A stretch of DNA of 64,000 nucleotides from Flavobacterium nitrogenifigens (GCF_003254565.1 NZ_QJRI01000162.1:1-64000), one strand, 5' to 3'. Positions 27,216-36,508 are shown, counted from the first letter of the stretch. Numbers and translations: made by a program. The notes: generated by a model not told the origin, from the sequence alone.

Positions 27216-29701
27216 TTTTCCTTTTCATTTAATTGTTTTCCTTCCCTCATATCCTGAGCCATTGCGGCTATTCCTTTTTTGATGTCCCCGCCAAACTTCT
27301 CGGCGTAGGCATTCATTTTCACTTTCTCGCTTTCTTCAGTAGTATATGCCAGATATTCCTCCAAGGATACCTCGGTTCTATACACTTTAGAAAGCATGCC
27401 ACCAAGGGAGATAAAAACTTCTTTGTACTTCTTATTGGGATCATTGGCCTTGTTTACCGAAAGCACAAGCGCTTTTTCTTTCTCGGTCAGTCCCAGAAGC
27501 TCCTGAATCTGATCAAACTTGTTCTGGTATTTGCTCTGGTCCAAAAGGATCTTGCAGTCGCTGTTATTGATGATGGCCTGTTTTACTATGGGAGAAGAAA
27601 TAATATCCTCCACTTCCTGCGTAACCACAACTGCCTCTCCAAAGAACTTCCTTACCGTTTTAAACAAATACTTAATGTATTCTGCCATTCCTTCCCTGGC
27701 AATTGCCTTCCACGCCTCTTCAATGAGTATCATCTTGCGGACACCTTTCAGTTTTCGCATCTTACTGATAAATACTTCCATAATAATGATGGTCACAACT
27801 GGAAAAAGAATCGGATGGTCTTTGATATTATCCAATTCGAAGACAATAAGCCTTTCTTTCAGAAGATCCAGATTCTCTGTTGCATTTAACAGATAATCAA
27901 ACTCACCTCCTTTATAATAGGGACGCAATACATATAGAAAGTTATTCACGTCAAAATCCTTCTCCTTTACCTTATCATCCGACAGAATCAAAACAAACTC
28001 CTCTTTCAGAAATTCATAAAAGCTGTCAAAGCATGGGAAAATATCCGAATCGGCATCCAGCGTTTCATAATACAGCTGTAGGGCATTTGAAAGCGCCACA
28101 TACTCGCTTCGGTTAAAGGTTTCATCGTCTTTTTTCCACAGCGCCAAAAGCAGCGTTTTAATGCTTTCTTTTTTCTCGGTATCCAGAGAGTCCCCTTCTG
28201 AAATATAAAAAGGGTTAAAGCGTATCGGATTCTTTTCATCGTACGTGAAATAATAGCCACCCACCATATCGCAGAGCCCCTTGTAGCTGTGCCCGACATC
28301 CACCAGCACTATATGCGTTCCCTGCTCGTAGTAGCTTCTCACCATATGGTTGGTAAAAAAGGATTTTCCGCTGCCCGAAGGCCCGAGTATAAACTTATTG
28401 CGATTCGTGCAGATTCCCATCCTAACAGGCTCATCGCTGATATCCACATGAACCGGTTTTCCGGTCAGCCTGTCTCCAAGCCTTATACCGCAAGGACTCA
28501 GCGAAGATCTGTAGCCAGTCTCCATGTTCAGAAAACAGACCGCCTGCTCTGTGAAAGTATCAAAAGTGTCATTCATTGGAAAATCCCCTTCATTGCCTGG
28601 AATTCCAGCCCAATAAATCTGGGGGGCTCCAACCGTTTCCAGCTTGGCGGCCGCATCCATCTGGGCAAGTGCTGATGACACCTTGTTCTTAATGTCCTTG
28701 AGCTCTTCTTTATCCGTGCTCCATGCCAGCACATTAAAATGGGCCTTTACGGGAAGCCTCTGCTCAGACACGACTTCATTCAGGAAATCATTAGCGGCAT
28801 CTCTGGCAATCATATTTCCCCTGCTGTAAGCCGACAACGACTGGAGCCGAAGCCTCTTGCTTTCCAGCTTCCTAATGGTTTTCTGAGCATCCTCAATAAA
28901 AATGTACTGGCTGTAGATATGATTGCACGACAAAAGCTGCCCTAAAGCTGATGCAAATCCTACGCTAAATTTGGTTCTATCAGTCGAATAGCGGTCAAAA
29001 TTGATTCTGGATCCGCATAGGCCCGGCAGATCGGCCGCATCGCCAAGAGTAAAAAGCTGGCAGCGTTTATCTCCCACTTCCAAGCCTTCATCAAATCTGA
29101 TATCGCTGAAAACAAATGAATCTTCCCGCTCCGATAAAAAACAATACTTTTCCACCAGCCCGATCCTTCTGCTCCCGCTTCTAAGCCATTCATTTTTCAT
29201 ACGCACCAGCTTTATGAATCCGCTGTCCTCCATGATCCTTTTAAACTGGCCGCAGACATCTGTAAAGTCCTGCAGCAGCTGCGGTTTTAAAGTTTCCTCG
29301 GGAACTATGGAACTCCTTAGCAGATTAGAAAACAGCGAGGTTGCATTTCTCCTTCCCTGCGGCTTTTGGGTCAGCATAATATAGCAGGAATGATCCAGAA
29401 AAGGCCTTTCGTTAAAAAAACGCTCGCTGCTTTGGCTCAGAAAACTGCTGTCCCCGCTTGAGAAATCAGCTTTATATTTCCTTTCTAAAAACCAGTCCTG
29501 CTTATGGAAAACGCAAAACTTCGGCAGCACCTTTAAAGCTTTTATCCACGACTGGTGGAAAGCTTCATATTCCTGATCCGAAAGCGTAAAAATCTCAGGC
29601 AGCTCCGCCTTAAAAACTAAAGTTATATCCCCTTGTTTTGACAATATGCAGTCATGCTCCACTGCCATAATCGGCAGGAGCTCTTCCATCCTCTTCTCCA
29701 T
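27212..29701 (-). CDS. traG: Conjugative transposon ATPase TraG (VirB4-like)
   Basis: 829-aa cytoplasmic/inner-membrane ATPase that energises the Bacteroidetes type IV secretion system. Walker A GPSGSGKS is at about 440-447 followed by FTNHMVRSYYEQGTHIVLVD; Walker B MILIEEAW is near 655. Length and order TraE-F-G are canonical. Note that TraG in this nomenclature is the VirB4 homologue, not the VirD4 coupling protein, which is not in the window. Confidence 0.93.
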   Translation of the reverse strand: MEKRMEELLPIMAVEHDCILSKQGDITLVFKAELPEIFTLSDQEYEAFHQSWIKALKVLPKFCVFHKQDWFLERKYKADFSSGDSSFLSQSSERFFNERPFLDHSCYIMLTQKPQGRRNATSLFSNLLRSSIVPEETLKPQLLQDFTDVCGQFKRIMEDSGFIKLVRMKNEWLRSGSRRIGLVEKYCFLSEREDSFVFSDIRFDEGLEVGDKRCQLFTLGDAADLPGLCGSRINFDRYSTDRTKFSVGFASALGQLLSCNHIYSQYIFIEDAQKTIRKLESKRLRLQSLSAYSRGNMIARDAANDFLNEVVSEQRLPVKAHFNVLAWSTDKEELKDIKNKVSSALAQMDAAAKLETVGAPQIYWAGIPGNEGDFPMNDTFDTFTEQAVCFLNMETGYRSSLSPCGIRLGDRLTGKPVHVDISDEPVRMGICTNRNKFILGPSGSGKSFFTNHMVRSYYEQGTHIVLVDVGHSYKGLCDMVGGYYFTYDEKNPIRFNPFYISEGDSLDTEKKESIKTLLLALWKKDDETFNRSEYVALSNALQLYYETLDADSDIFPCFDSFYEFLKEEFVLILSDDKVKEKDFDVNNFLYVLRPYYKGGEFDYLLNATENLDLLKERLIVFELDNIKDHPILFPVVTIIIMEVFISKMRKLKGVRKMILIEEAWKAIAREGMAEYIKYLFKTVRKFFGEAVVVTQEVEDIISSPIVKQAIINNSDCKILLDQSKYQNKFDQIQELLGLTEKEKALVLSVNKANDPNKKYKEVFISLGGMLSKVYRTEVSLEEYLAYTTEESEKVKMNAYAEKFGGDIKKGIAAMAQDMREGKQLNEKEK

Positions 29702-29728
29702 CCCTTCCTATAAATTAACGTTCTATAG

Positions 29729-30043
29729 CTACAGCTTTATATAAACGCCCCTGCTGCGCACCTTCACGCAGTTGGGAATGCGCTTTGAGGCAATGGCTTT
29801 CATCAAGCCATGCTCTCCATATCTGGCGCTCATCCTATATATCTTAAAAACCAGAAAGGCCCCTGCAATTCCGATAAGCCCAACACATGCAAGGGAAGGC
29901 ATCCCTGCAATAAAAAGCGCGGCAAAAAGTATCATAAGCGCCACTATTCCAAAACCTAAATACCAGATATACTGCGCTTTGAGCCCTTTAAATTCAATGC
30001 TTTGATTAATGCCCTTATTGATCCTGTAAACGCTGTTTGCCAT
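29729..30043 (-). CDS. traF: Conjugative transposon protein TraF (DUF4133)
   Basis: 104 aa; N-terminus YRINKGINQSIEFKGLKAQYIW is diagnostic, followed by two hydrophobic segments forming a hairpin (about 28-70). VirB3-like inner-membrane partner of TraG. Its first base coincides with the last base of the traE stop codon. Confidence 0.92.
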   Translation of the reverse strand: MANSVYRINKGINQSIEFKGLKAQYIWYLGFGIVALMILFAALFIAGMPSLACVGLIGIAGAFLVFKIYRMSARYGEHGLMKAIASKRIPNCVKVRSRGVYIKL

Positions 30044-30387
30044 CAGACCCCAAAAAAGGATTTAATGACCGTAGCCACCACCACTAGAAACACGCAGCTG
30101 CCAAACCATGCCGCGGCGACCTTTCCCGTATCGGGATCGCCCGCATTCCACTTCTGGTACACCTTCACCGCTCCGATAAGCCCCAATATGGCTCCCACAG
30201 CGTACATCAGTTCGGTGCCCGCATCAAAGTAGCTGCGCACCTTCTGGTTGGCCTCATTGATGCCCGCCACCCCATCCTGGCTGTAAAGAGCCCCTGAATA
30301 AAGCATCAGCAGGGACAGTGCTAAAGCGCCCGATATATTTTTAAGCCTTCTCCATAAGAATTTCAATCTCCAATTCCACCTTTTCAT
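30043..30387 (-). CDS. traE: Conjugative transposon protein TraE (DUF4134)
   Basis: 114 aa with a signal sequence (LSLLMLYSGALYSQ) and two transmembrane helices; GAILGLIGAVKVYQKWNAGDPDTGKVAAAWFG is the family signature. VirB2/pilin-like component. Overlaps traF by one base. A 129-nt spacer separates it from the upstream membrane-protein gene. Confidence 0.92.
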   Translation of the reverse strand: MKRWNWRLKFLWRRLKNISGALALSLLMLYSGALYSQDGVAGINEANQKVRSYFDAGTELMYAVGAILGLIGAVKVYQKWNAGDPDTGKVAAAWFGSCVFLVVVATVIKSFFGV

Positions 30388-30516
30388 CTCCCATCATTTA
30401 AATTAAACCATCACTTGAAATAAAAGCAGAGAAATGCCGCTGCTACAGCTTCTATCTCCTTGTCACAAACCGCCATACCGCACTAGAGCGAACAGGGGCA
30501 TTCCTCTGCATAAGAT

Positions 30517-30978
30517 TTACGCGCCGCTCTCCCAGAGGCCGTCCATCTCTTGAGCGCTGAGCTCAAAAACAGGATATCTGCGGCTCTTCAAAACCATAAG
30601 GGAATTTATTTTTTCACGCAAAGCGGACTGCTTCACAAAAGGGTATTCAGACAACACAAACTGCAGATAATGTTTGAATTCCGTTTTGGACACCCCTCTA
30701 GCATCGCTTTCATCAAATGCATACAACAATTTGGAATACAGCTCTTTTACATCTTCAAGCGTACTGAAAGATTCTTTGAACTCCGCAAAGGGGCTATCGC
30801 TTTTCATGTCCTCTGCAGCCAAAGATTGGCGCCTAACCCCCCCTTTCAAAATCGAAATGAACTTCTTCGGATAGTACCGAAAGATTACAAAACCGTACCA
30901 CAAAAAAAGAAAAACAACAGCTGCAATCATAAAAGCCTTCCATGAAACATCTCCAAGCATAACCATCCTATTTAACAT
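30517..30978 (-). CDS. Single-pass membrane protein at the head of the tra block
   Basis: 153 aa from the ATG at 30978, preferred over a longer start because an AAAGGAT ribosome-binding-like sequence (30984-30990) precedes it. One transmembrane helix (AFMIAAVVFLFLWYGFVIFRYY) and a cytoplasmic helical domain that ends FELSAQEMDGLWE. No family recognised. It is the first gene of the transfer block in this window and may be co-transcribed with traE. Confidence 0.7.
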   Translation of the reverse strand: MLNRMVMLGDVSWKAFMIAAVVFLFLWYGFVIFRYYPKKFISILKGGVRRQSLAAEDMKSDSPFAEFKESFSTLEDVKELYSKLLYAFDESDARGVSKTEFKHYLQFVLSEYPFVKQSALREKINSLMVLKSRRYPVFELSAQEMDGLWESGA

Positions 30979-31126
30979 TATACATCCTTTTCCGAAAACT
31001 GGAACCATTCCGATTTCATTGCAGGGCAAAGGAACAATTACGCAAGGCCTCCTGCAAGTACAACTTTTTCTGTGCCTTTCAGTACCCCTCCGATTTCAAC
31101 AGCCTGCTTTATTCCATGGCAAAAAA

Positions 31127-31152
31127 AAACTCCCGGAACATTCCAGGAGTTT
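31127..31152 (-). terminator. Rho-independent terminator
   Basis: AAACTCC-C-GGAA-CA-TTCC-A-GGAGTTT, an 11-bp stem with one mismatch. On the minus strand it is followed by a run of nine or more T. It terminates transcription of the YoaK remnant upstream and insulates the tra block. Confidence 0.9.
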
Positions 31153-31243
31153 CTGCGTACATATGCTTTTAAATTTAATGGCCGAACTGCTTCCAAAATC
31201 AGAGCAGGCTCCCAACTATCGAAAGCAATGGCGGATTTACGGA

Positions 31244-31692
31244 TTACTTGCGCTTCTTCCTCTGTCTGCATCTTCTTCTGGCCAGCCTAATTTTCAGCCT
31301 AAGATTATCATAAAGAATCCCTATGGCCAGAAGCAGCGCGGCGGACAATAGGGCCACGATCCCAACTTTGGAATACAGCAGGCCTCCTGCAATGCCTCCC
31401 AGAAAGAAAAAGCCGATTATCGTAAAGCGGAGCCTAATGGAGGAAAACAGCCTGCGCCTTGATTGCGCATCCCTATAAAAAAACAGCTGGGAGAGCTCGA
31501 TCCCTAGATCCGTAAAGAGCCCTGTGAGATGGGTTGTCCTCACCACAGCATTGGAAATTCTGGTGACCAGCGAGTTCTGCAGCCCCATGGCAAAAAGCCG
31601 GCAGCATTGACTGCTCCCGCAACAAAAGACAGCAGTGAGGCAATCTGCAGATTGTGCTTCGAATTTCTTTTTCTGCCCTGATGGATAAACAT
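31244..31692 (-). pseudogene. Decayed YoaK/DUF1275 family membrane protein with internal deletion
   Basis: The beginning reads MFIHQGRKRNSKHNLQIASLLSF, VAGAVNAAGF in one frame. The rest continues in another frame from FAMGLQNSLVTRISNAVVRTTHLTGLFTDLGIELSQLFFYR to the stop. Both parts align with the intact DUF1275 gene at 41636-42364, but about 130 residues in the middle are missing and the junction shifts the frame. The join falls at a short CTTTTTG-type sequence that resembles both break points, suggesting deletion between microhomologies. The C-terminal 140 residues could still be translated from a downstream start, but the protein would lack several helices. Confidence 0.85.
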
Positions 31693-31757
31693 TTTTTATA
31701 AATCTTTTTTTCAGGCGCAACAAGCAGGCACCCGATGCATTGAGAAACGGTGCGTTC

Positions 31758-32049
31758 CCTTTCCGGCAGCGCCTCCCCAAAAACTTTTATTATTTCCGAA
31801 GTTATGCCAATAACTGATTTTTGGGGATGCCGCAGGATTCAAAAATAGCTGGTTGTAGTTAATCTGAACAATGATTAGATCTTTCAAAAAGAAGCCAGAG
31901 ATTAGAAAAGCTAATCTCCGGCGGCTATAATAACAAAAAAGTCCGATTTTAGTGCTCCTTGAAATTCTCCTAAAAATCGCCCTTAATCCCATGAACTTCA
32001 GATACGAAAATAATATAAAAATCCGAACTATTTTTTTGATTTAAATCAA
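31758..32049 (-). ncRNA. Candidate structured RNA, copy 1 (about 292-nt repeat)
   Basis: Non-coding sequence resembling 45762-46056 over its whole length (roughly three quarters identical by eye). On the minus strand it begins at an FNR box with a -7-like element. It then holds a hairpin with arms 31895-31905 and 31911-31921, and ends in a stem CCCCAAAAA (31775-31783) / TTTTTGGGG (31818-31826) whose loop differs completely from copy 2 while the stem is kept. It precedes the YoaK remnant, so it could be a 5' leader rather than an independent RNA. No coding frame is conserved between the copies as far as can be seen. Confidence 0.5.
32005..32049 (-). promoter_or_regulatory. FNR-type box and promoter upstream of RNA copy 1 / YoaK remnant
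   Basis: Perfect box TTGATTTAAATCAA (32036-32049), then 23 nt, then TATTTTCG (32005-32012) on the minus strand, a near match to TAnnTTTG. The box centre would be near -41, the position of class II FNR/CRP activation. Confidence 0.65.
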
Positions 32050-32146
32050 GTTTAAGCCCAGTGGAAAAAAGGTTCGAATGGACTTAAAAGAAAACTGAAA
32101 AACAAATTCCCATTGCTTTAAGCGATAAAAAAAGCCTTAAGCCCAT

Positions 32147-32899
32147 TTATCTTGATCGGATGATGTACAGCTCGTTTGGCCCGTAAGCTTTGCGCCTCAC
32201 CAAAAAGCTTACACAGGAGATTTTTTGAAATTCAGCCGGCACCCGGTAAAGGCTTATGCCCAGTTCATAATCGTTTCTTTCATATCTATTCGAGAAAAAA
32301 TTCCTGGCCGACACTTCCCCATCCTTAAGCTTCAGAACTTCCTTCTGCATCTTTAAACCAATATAGGCAGTGCCCTGCCAGGCCATATTTCTGCCCGGTC
32401 CGTTGGGGCTGCCAAGCCCCCTAAAAGGATTCAAGCTAAGGGTGCAATTCTCTTTATGAAAGTGCACCACGCTGACCGCTTCATTTTTAGCGCCGAGCAC
32501 GTCCTCCAATTTCACGCAATGGCCAAACTCGGTCTGCTGCCCCATTTCCTCTGCAGATTCCATTTTTGAAAGCAGGACGCCCTTCGCATCAAATATATAG
32601 GTGCAGTTCCTAATTATGGCCAGGCTCTTCTGCTCATCATAATACTGATGCTTTAAAGGGAGAATGAATTTATGGTTTACAGTGTCAAAATTTATCCTTT
32701 CAGACAATAGGTCCTGGGGAACAGCTTTTGAGACGGGAACAAGGGCATAATTCTCCGCGCTGATGCCCATCCGGTAATCTTTATAGGCGGCATCATACCG
32801 CATTTTTCCATACAATGCCGATAGCCAGTAAACTGCAGCACACAGTATGAAAAGCGCAGCTCCCAATAAAAGCATGGTTATCCTTCTTCTTGCCATCAA
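32147..32899 (-). CDS. Membrane-anchored hypothetical protein
   Basis: 250 aa, one N-terminal transmembrane segment (ITMLLLGAALFILCAAVYWLSALY) and a soluble, probably extracytoplasmic domain with four Cys. No family recognised. MARRRIT one codon later is an alternative start. It ends 49 nt downstream (minus direction) of the next gene's stop and may form an operon with it. GC-richer codon use resembles the transfer block rather than the xylan locus. Confidence 0.7.
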   Translation of the reverse strand: MMARRRITMLLLGAALFILCAAVYWLSALYGKMRYDAAYKDYRMGISAENYALVPVSKAVPQDLLSERINFDTVNHKFILPLKHQYYDEQKSLAIIRNCTYIFDAKGVLLSKMESAEEMGQQTEFGHCVKLEDVLGAKNEAVSVVHFHKENCTLSLNPFRGLGSPNGPGRNMAWQGTAYIGLKMQKEVLKLKDGEVSARNFFSNRYERNDYELGISLYRVPAEFQKISCVSFLVRRKAYGPNELYIIRSR

Positions 32900-32948
32900 A
32901 TTGGCTGTTATGGTTATCTATTCTATAAGTTCCCTTTAGGGTAAATTC

Positions 32949-33875
32949 CTATCGGCAGCTCTTCCTGATCTCATCGAGGATCCTATTGGACCTGTTGAAA
33001 ATAATCTCTTCCTCCCCGCCGCCGTTTGGCCTCCAATGCTCCGAGGTTATGGCTTTATTTCCGCTTTTATAGGTCCTTCTTGAGACCAATGCGCTTTTCA
33101 TTGCGTCTTTGGTCTCGATATCCGCTTTCGTCCCTAAATATTTCGCCGCAACTTTTGGCATTTCCCAAAAGCATTCCGTCCCATCACCAATGTCTATTAT
33201 TCTGCTTTGGGAATCTTTCGGAAACAGCCTGTTGAGCCAGAACTGCTTTTCATATTTCGCATAGATCGGAACGGCGTTCAAATAAAGCCGATACCCAGCA
33301 TAATGTTCTGTAAAATCACTGTCCGCAATATAATTGTAATAGGCAATGGCTTCAATGGACTGCCATGCCATAAAACAGCTCTTGTCAAACAGCGGCATTT
33401 CAACTGTGATTCCCCTATCATCGGCAGACAGCCTATTTCGCCTCTTCCGCATCAGTTTGAGCCGCTTTTCGGAAACCGCAGCCCCAAATATCAGACCATG
33501 GATTAAAGCCAGCGCAAAAAATGCGGATAGGCAGACGGCTATCCAGCCTGACAGGCCGATATCCCATTTTAATTGAGCGGCAAAAAACAGCGGCAAAAAT
33601 CCTGGAATTGCGAATATTAAAAGCAACGCAATAAAAACGCCTAAAAATCCATATCGCGGTTTTGGACTTAGAAGCTTTAGCATCGCTGCTTGAGAAAACC
33701 ATCCTGAAATGCCCCTAAAAAGAATCGATAGCGCAACAATGATAAAAACAGCAGGAATTATAAGAGGGCCTACTGTTCTGGTTCCGCTTTTCAGATCAAA
33801 AAAGGCCATTGCCAGACCTGCTGCCAGCATAAAAATCCCAGCGGCCTGCTTAATTTTTCTCTCATTCAAATCCAT
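32949..33875 (-). CDS. Membrane protein with four N-terminal helices and a PH-like cytoplasmic domain
   Basis: 308 aa. Hydrophobic segments at about 12-30, 36-50, 75-95 and 108-135 are followed by a soluble C-terminal domain beginning DDRGITVEMPLFDKSCFMAWQSIEAIAYY. That pattern resembles bacterial PH-like membrane proteins that read a conformational strand-turn-strand followed by W-x-I. No function can be assigned. It lies 49 nt upstream of the anchored hypothetical gene. Confidence 0.7.
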   Translation of the reverse strand: MDLNERKIKQAAGIFMLAAGLAMAFFDLKSGTRTVGPLIIPAVFIIVALSILFRGISGWFSQAAMLKLLSPKPRYGFLGVFIALLLIFAIPGFLPLFFAAQLKWDIGLSGWIAVCLSAFFALALIHGLIFGAAVSEKRLKLMRKRRNRLSADDRGITVEMPLFDKSCFMAWQSIEAIAYYNYIADSDFTEHYAGYRLYLNAVPIYAKYEKQFWLNRLFPKDSQSRIIDIGDGTECFWEMPKVAAKYLGTKADIETKDAMKSALVSRRTYKSGNKAITSEHWRPNGGGEEEIIFNRSNRILDEIRKSCR

Positions 33876-34135
33876 ACAAGCTTTTCAATAACATGCATTC
33901 CGTTTTCCAGTAGCGCTCCATTTCAGCTCTTCCTATTCTTCAGCAATCCGATTGCCGATCCATTAAGAACCGCCCTCAGTGCAATGCAAATTTCAGAAAA
34001 AAGACAATCTGGATTCAGCCCAATATAAATTAGCCCGGAACAATCCGATATCCGCAAAGGTTTTAGATTGATTCGCGTCAATGGACCAGGGCATAGTAAA
34101 AAAAAGATATTGGAAACAGAAGAAGTGCAGATCCG

Positions 34136-34432
34136 CTAAATCGGCCTTTTTGCCGCTATGCGCTGCAGGCCTAAAATGGTGAGGCAGCTTTCATCGGTAT
34201 CGGAATCTATGGCAGCAAGCCCAAAATTTTCCAATTCCAATAAGGCTTCCATGATTTTTGTCTCATTTTCAATACCGTTGGCCGATGAAAACCAAGAGGA
34301 AGAAGGGCTGCTAAGCGCTTCGGCCATCTCTTCAAAACTAAGGCTTCTGGGATAAGCGCTGCCAAGAACGATCAGCATCTGATCTAAAAACTCGCTCTTG
34401 TTCTGCTTCTTGCCTATATTCGTCTGATCCAT
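34136..34432 (-). CDS. Small helical protein, paralogue A of the 102-aa family
   Basis: 98 aa from MDQTNIG (34432); this start matches the initiation context ATGGATCA of paralogue B at 46603. The chain FLDQMLIVLGSAYPRS-SFEEMAEAL, IMEALLELENFGLAAID, LTILGLQRIAAKR looks like a small winged helix. More than half of its residues are identical to paralogue B, and both lie immediately downstream of a decayed Crp C-terminus. Function unknown. Confidence 0.7.
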   Translation of the reverse strand: MDQTNIGKKQNKSEFLDQMLIVLGSAYPRSLSFEEMAEALSSPSSSWFSSANGIENETKIMEALLELENFGLAAIDSDTDESCLTILGLQRIAAKRPI

Positions 34433-34503
34433 ATCTTTTTGCATTTAAAACCATAAGTGGCTAATATATAATTTATATTCCGATATCATCGGCTTTATCC
34501 GAA

Positions 34504-34650
34504 TTAAAAGTTGGCGACATTGGCCAGCTGCTGCAAATCCAGAAGCTATATCCTTCTGTCTTCCATCCAGCTAAGCCTCTCATCTTTAAAATCATAAAGC
34601 ACCCTAGCCAGGGTTTCGTTAATGGTGCCCACCATATTGGCCAGACTAAA
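34504..34650 (-). pseudogene. Remnant of a Crp/Fnr regulator C-terminus (copy B)
   Basis: The minus strand reads SLANMVGTINETLARVLYD, FKDERLSWMEDRRI, stop, LLDLQQLANVANF, stop. This aligns residue by residue with the last 50 residues of the intact Crp protein at 42545-43228. The in-frame TAG at 34546-34548 replaces a Gln codon. The sensor domain is absent upstream. It precedes the 98-aa paralogue A gene. Confidence 0.8.
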
Positions 34651-34761
34651 ATCATTTTTTTATCAGAAAATTAAGCCGTAAATTGTACTGGAATAATTGG
34701 GTGGCAGTTATTTTTGAGAACAGAAAAAAGAAAAATGTTTTTGGTACCCTACGCATTGGCT

Positions 34762-34788
34762 CCAGAGGTTAGCCGCTCTAATCTCTGG
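34762..34788. repeat. CCAGAG-type hairpin, copy H2
   Basis: CCAGAGGTTAG (34762-34772), 5-nt loop, CTAATCTCTGG (34778-34788). It is one of four near-identical palindromes (others at 31895, 45902 and 46906). No FNR box lies at the usual distance from this copy; a degenerate TTGAA-TTCAA palindrome is at 34838-34850. The 34433-34960 stretch otherwise contains only the Crp remnant and a terminator. Confidence 0.65.
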
Positions 34789-34902
34789 TTTCTGCCCCCT
34801 AATTTAATTCATCTGCAGCCAATTATCAGACCCTATATTGAACGCTTCAATGAGCCCAAAATCAAAAATAGACAAAGGGCGTTTGCTTTGCGAAGATTTA
34901 AA

Positions 34903-34934
34903 AAGCCCCTGAAAACATAAGTCTTCAGGGGCTT
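34903..34934 (-). terminator. Rho-independent terminator of the phosphoesterase gene
   Basis: AAGCCCCTGAA (34903-34913) and TTCAGGGGCTT (34924-34934), 11-bp perfect stem followed on the minus strand by TTTTT. It lies 27 nt after the stop codon. Confidence 0.9.
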
Positions 34935-34960
34935 CATAATTTAAAACATTCGGCAATTGG

Positions 34961-36508
34961 TCACTGAAACCTTTTTATAAATTCCATCATATCGCCAATG
35001 GTCTGTATCTCTTCTTTTTGGGTATTGCCCAGCGCTCTGGCCTTCTCAATATGCAGCAGGCTGCTTAGCATGGCTTTCTGAAGCCCGTTTAAGGGATCCC
35101 CGCTGGTGTCCGGTTCAGGAAGCAGCTCCCTTAAGTCAATCCCTGACGGAATTTCAGGCCAATCTGCCCTTTTCTGATTAGAAAAAACTTCTGTAAATGG
35201 CAAAACCTCAGGATCCCTGTCCCTATCGGTCAGCGGATCCATCTGCCATTTCTGGCAAACCGTCTTTATGAATGAAGTGTGCTCAAATTGTCCGCTGACT
35301 ACCGTCTGCGGCTGGATATAGGAAGACACCATTATCATCGGAACGCGCACCCCTAGACGGTCAAAGCCGAAACCGCACTCGCCTTTCATGCCAGCAGCAG
35401 GCGGTACCGTACCTGGCGGCGCCACATGGTCATAGCAGCCTCCGTGCTCGTCATGGGTGATGATGAAAAGTATCTTGTCCCTTTTGGGGCTTTTTCTGAT
35501 GGCATTGTACACTTCGCCGATGAGCTCGTCTCCCAGCTTCACCGTCCCGACAGCCAATTCATGGTTCACTGCCGACGGATGCTGGTCATTGTGCTTATGC
35601 AGAAACTGGGGTTCCACAAAGCAGTATTGCGGCAGGGTGCCAAACTCCAGATCAAAGAAAAAATCGAGATGCCCGTGCGTATTGTCTTTTCCCTCGCCGG
35701 TTCCATTGACTATATAGGTCAGGCTCAAAGGCGCAATAGGCGAATAGACCTTCCATGAAACATTATTATCGTTCATGCGGTCAAAGATGGTCGGCAGCGA
35801 CCAGACATCCTTTATCCATGAATCCATCCCATGCAGATCGCCATCAATGCCTGGAAAACCTGTTCCATCCTCACCAAGGGGATTAATTACTTTTCCCCCT
35901 GAACTTGCCGCATGCCAGAATGCCCGATTGCAGTAGGTCTGGCTCGGCACCGAACAGTACCAGTGGTCAAAAACCGCAAACTCTTTGGCTAAAGTGGCCA
36001 TTGCAGGAATCTGGTCCGGCTCAAAGCACTGCATGATCACCTCATACTGTTCATAGGTAGGATTATCAATGCTGTAAGCTGACCTGAGCGTATTTTCGTA
36101 ATCGTTGACAAAGCCATTCATGCTGGGCTCGCCCGGGGAAGCCGGCAGATTATAAGGCGGTGCCATTTTATAGTCAGCCGCTCCTACATTGCTCTCAGGG
36201 ATGATGGAATTGAAAAGCTGCGTATTGACATGAGGGTATTCCTCACCCGGATCCGGATAGGGCATCGAGTAGCTCACCGCCCGCGAAGGGGAAATGTCCG
36301 TTTTCTCTGGATAGCCCGCCGCTCTGGCTGGAATGGGGTTCGCATAGTCAATATTGGGATTATAAAGCCCTTCAAAAGGCTTTTCAGGTGGCAGTTCGCC
36401 ATTTTTATAGAGATAGCCTAACAGATTGTCAAATGAGCGGTTCTCCAGCATAAGCACCACAATATGCTCAAAAGTTTCCAGTCCGTCAAATTGGTTTGCA
36501 TTTTCCAT
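34961..36508 (-). CDS. Phospholipase C / acid phosphatase-like phosphoesterase
   Basis: 515-aa member of the phosphoesterase (PLC/AcpA) family that hydrolyses phosphodiesters or phosphomonoesters. HIVVLMLENRSFDNLLGYL at residues 15-33 is the family metal/nucleophile motif; WYCSVPSQTYCNRAFWHA near 185 and IITHDEHGGCYDHVAPP near 348 supply further ligands. The protein starts directly at the catalytic domain with no signal peptide or Tat motif, unusual for exported PLC enzymes. It has its own terminator and is monocistronic. Substrate unknown. Confidence 0.88.
   Translation of the reverse strand: MENANQFDGLETFEHIVVLMLENRSFDNLLGYLYKNGELPPEKPFEGLYNPNIDYANPIPARAAGYPEKTDISPSRAVSYSMPYPDPGEEYPHVNTQLFNSIIPESNVGAADYKMAPPYNLPASPGEPSMNGFVNDYENTLRSAYSIDNPTYEQYEVIMQCFEPDQIPAMATLAKEFAVFDHWYCSVPSQTYCNRAFWHAASSGGKVINPLGEDGTGFPGIDGDLHGMDSWIKDVWSLPTIFDRMNDNNVSWKVYSPIAPLSLTYIVNGTGEGKDNTHGHLDFFFDLEFGTLPQYCFVEPQFLHKHNDQHPSAVNHELAVGTVKLGDELIGEVYNAIRKSPKRDKILFIITHDEHGGCYDHVAPPGTVPPAAGMKGECGFGFDRLGVRVPMIMVSSYIQPQTVVSGQFEHTSFIKTVCQKWQMDPLTDRDRDPEVLPFTEVFSNQKRADWPEIPSGIDLRELLPEPDTSGDPLNGLQKAMLSSLLHIEKARALGNTQKEEIQTIGDMMEFIKRFQ

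Noticed and set aside
31038-31271. 77-codon minus-strand frame after the YoaK remnant
   Set aside because: Runs through the terminator hairpin at 31127-31152 and has no recognisable features.
31711-31992. 93-codon minus-strand frame across the candidate RNA copy 1
   Set aside because: Covers a non-coding repeat; the matching region at 45762-46056 does not keep the frame.
32930-32948. TTAGGGTAA near 32935 as a fourth ECF-type element
   Set aside because: Lacks the TGTTT block at 13 nt and points the wrong way relative to the flanking genes.
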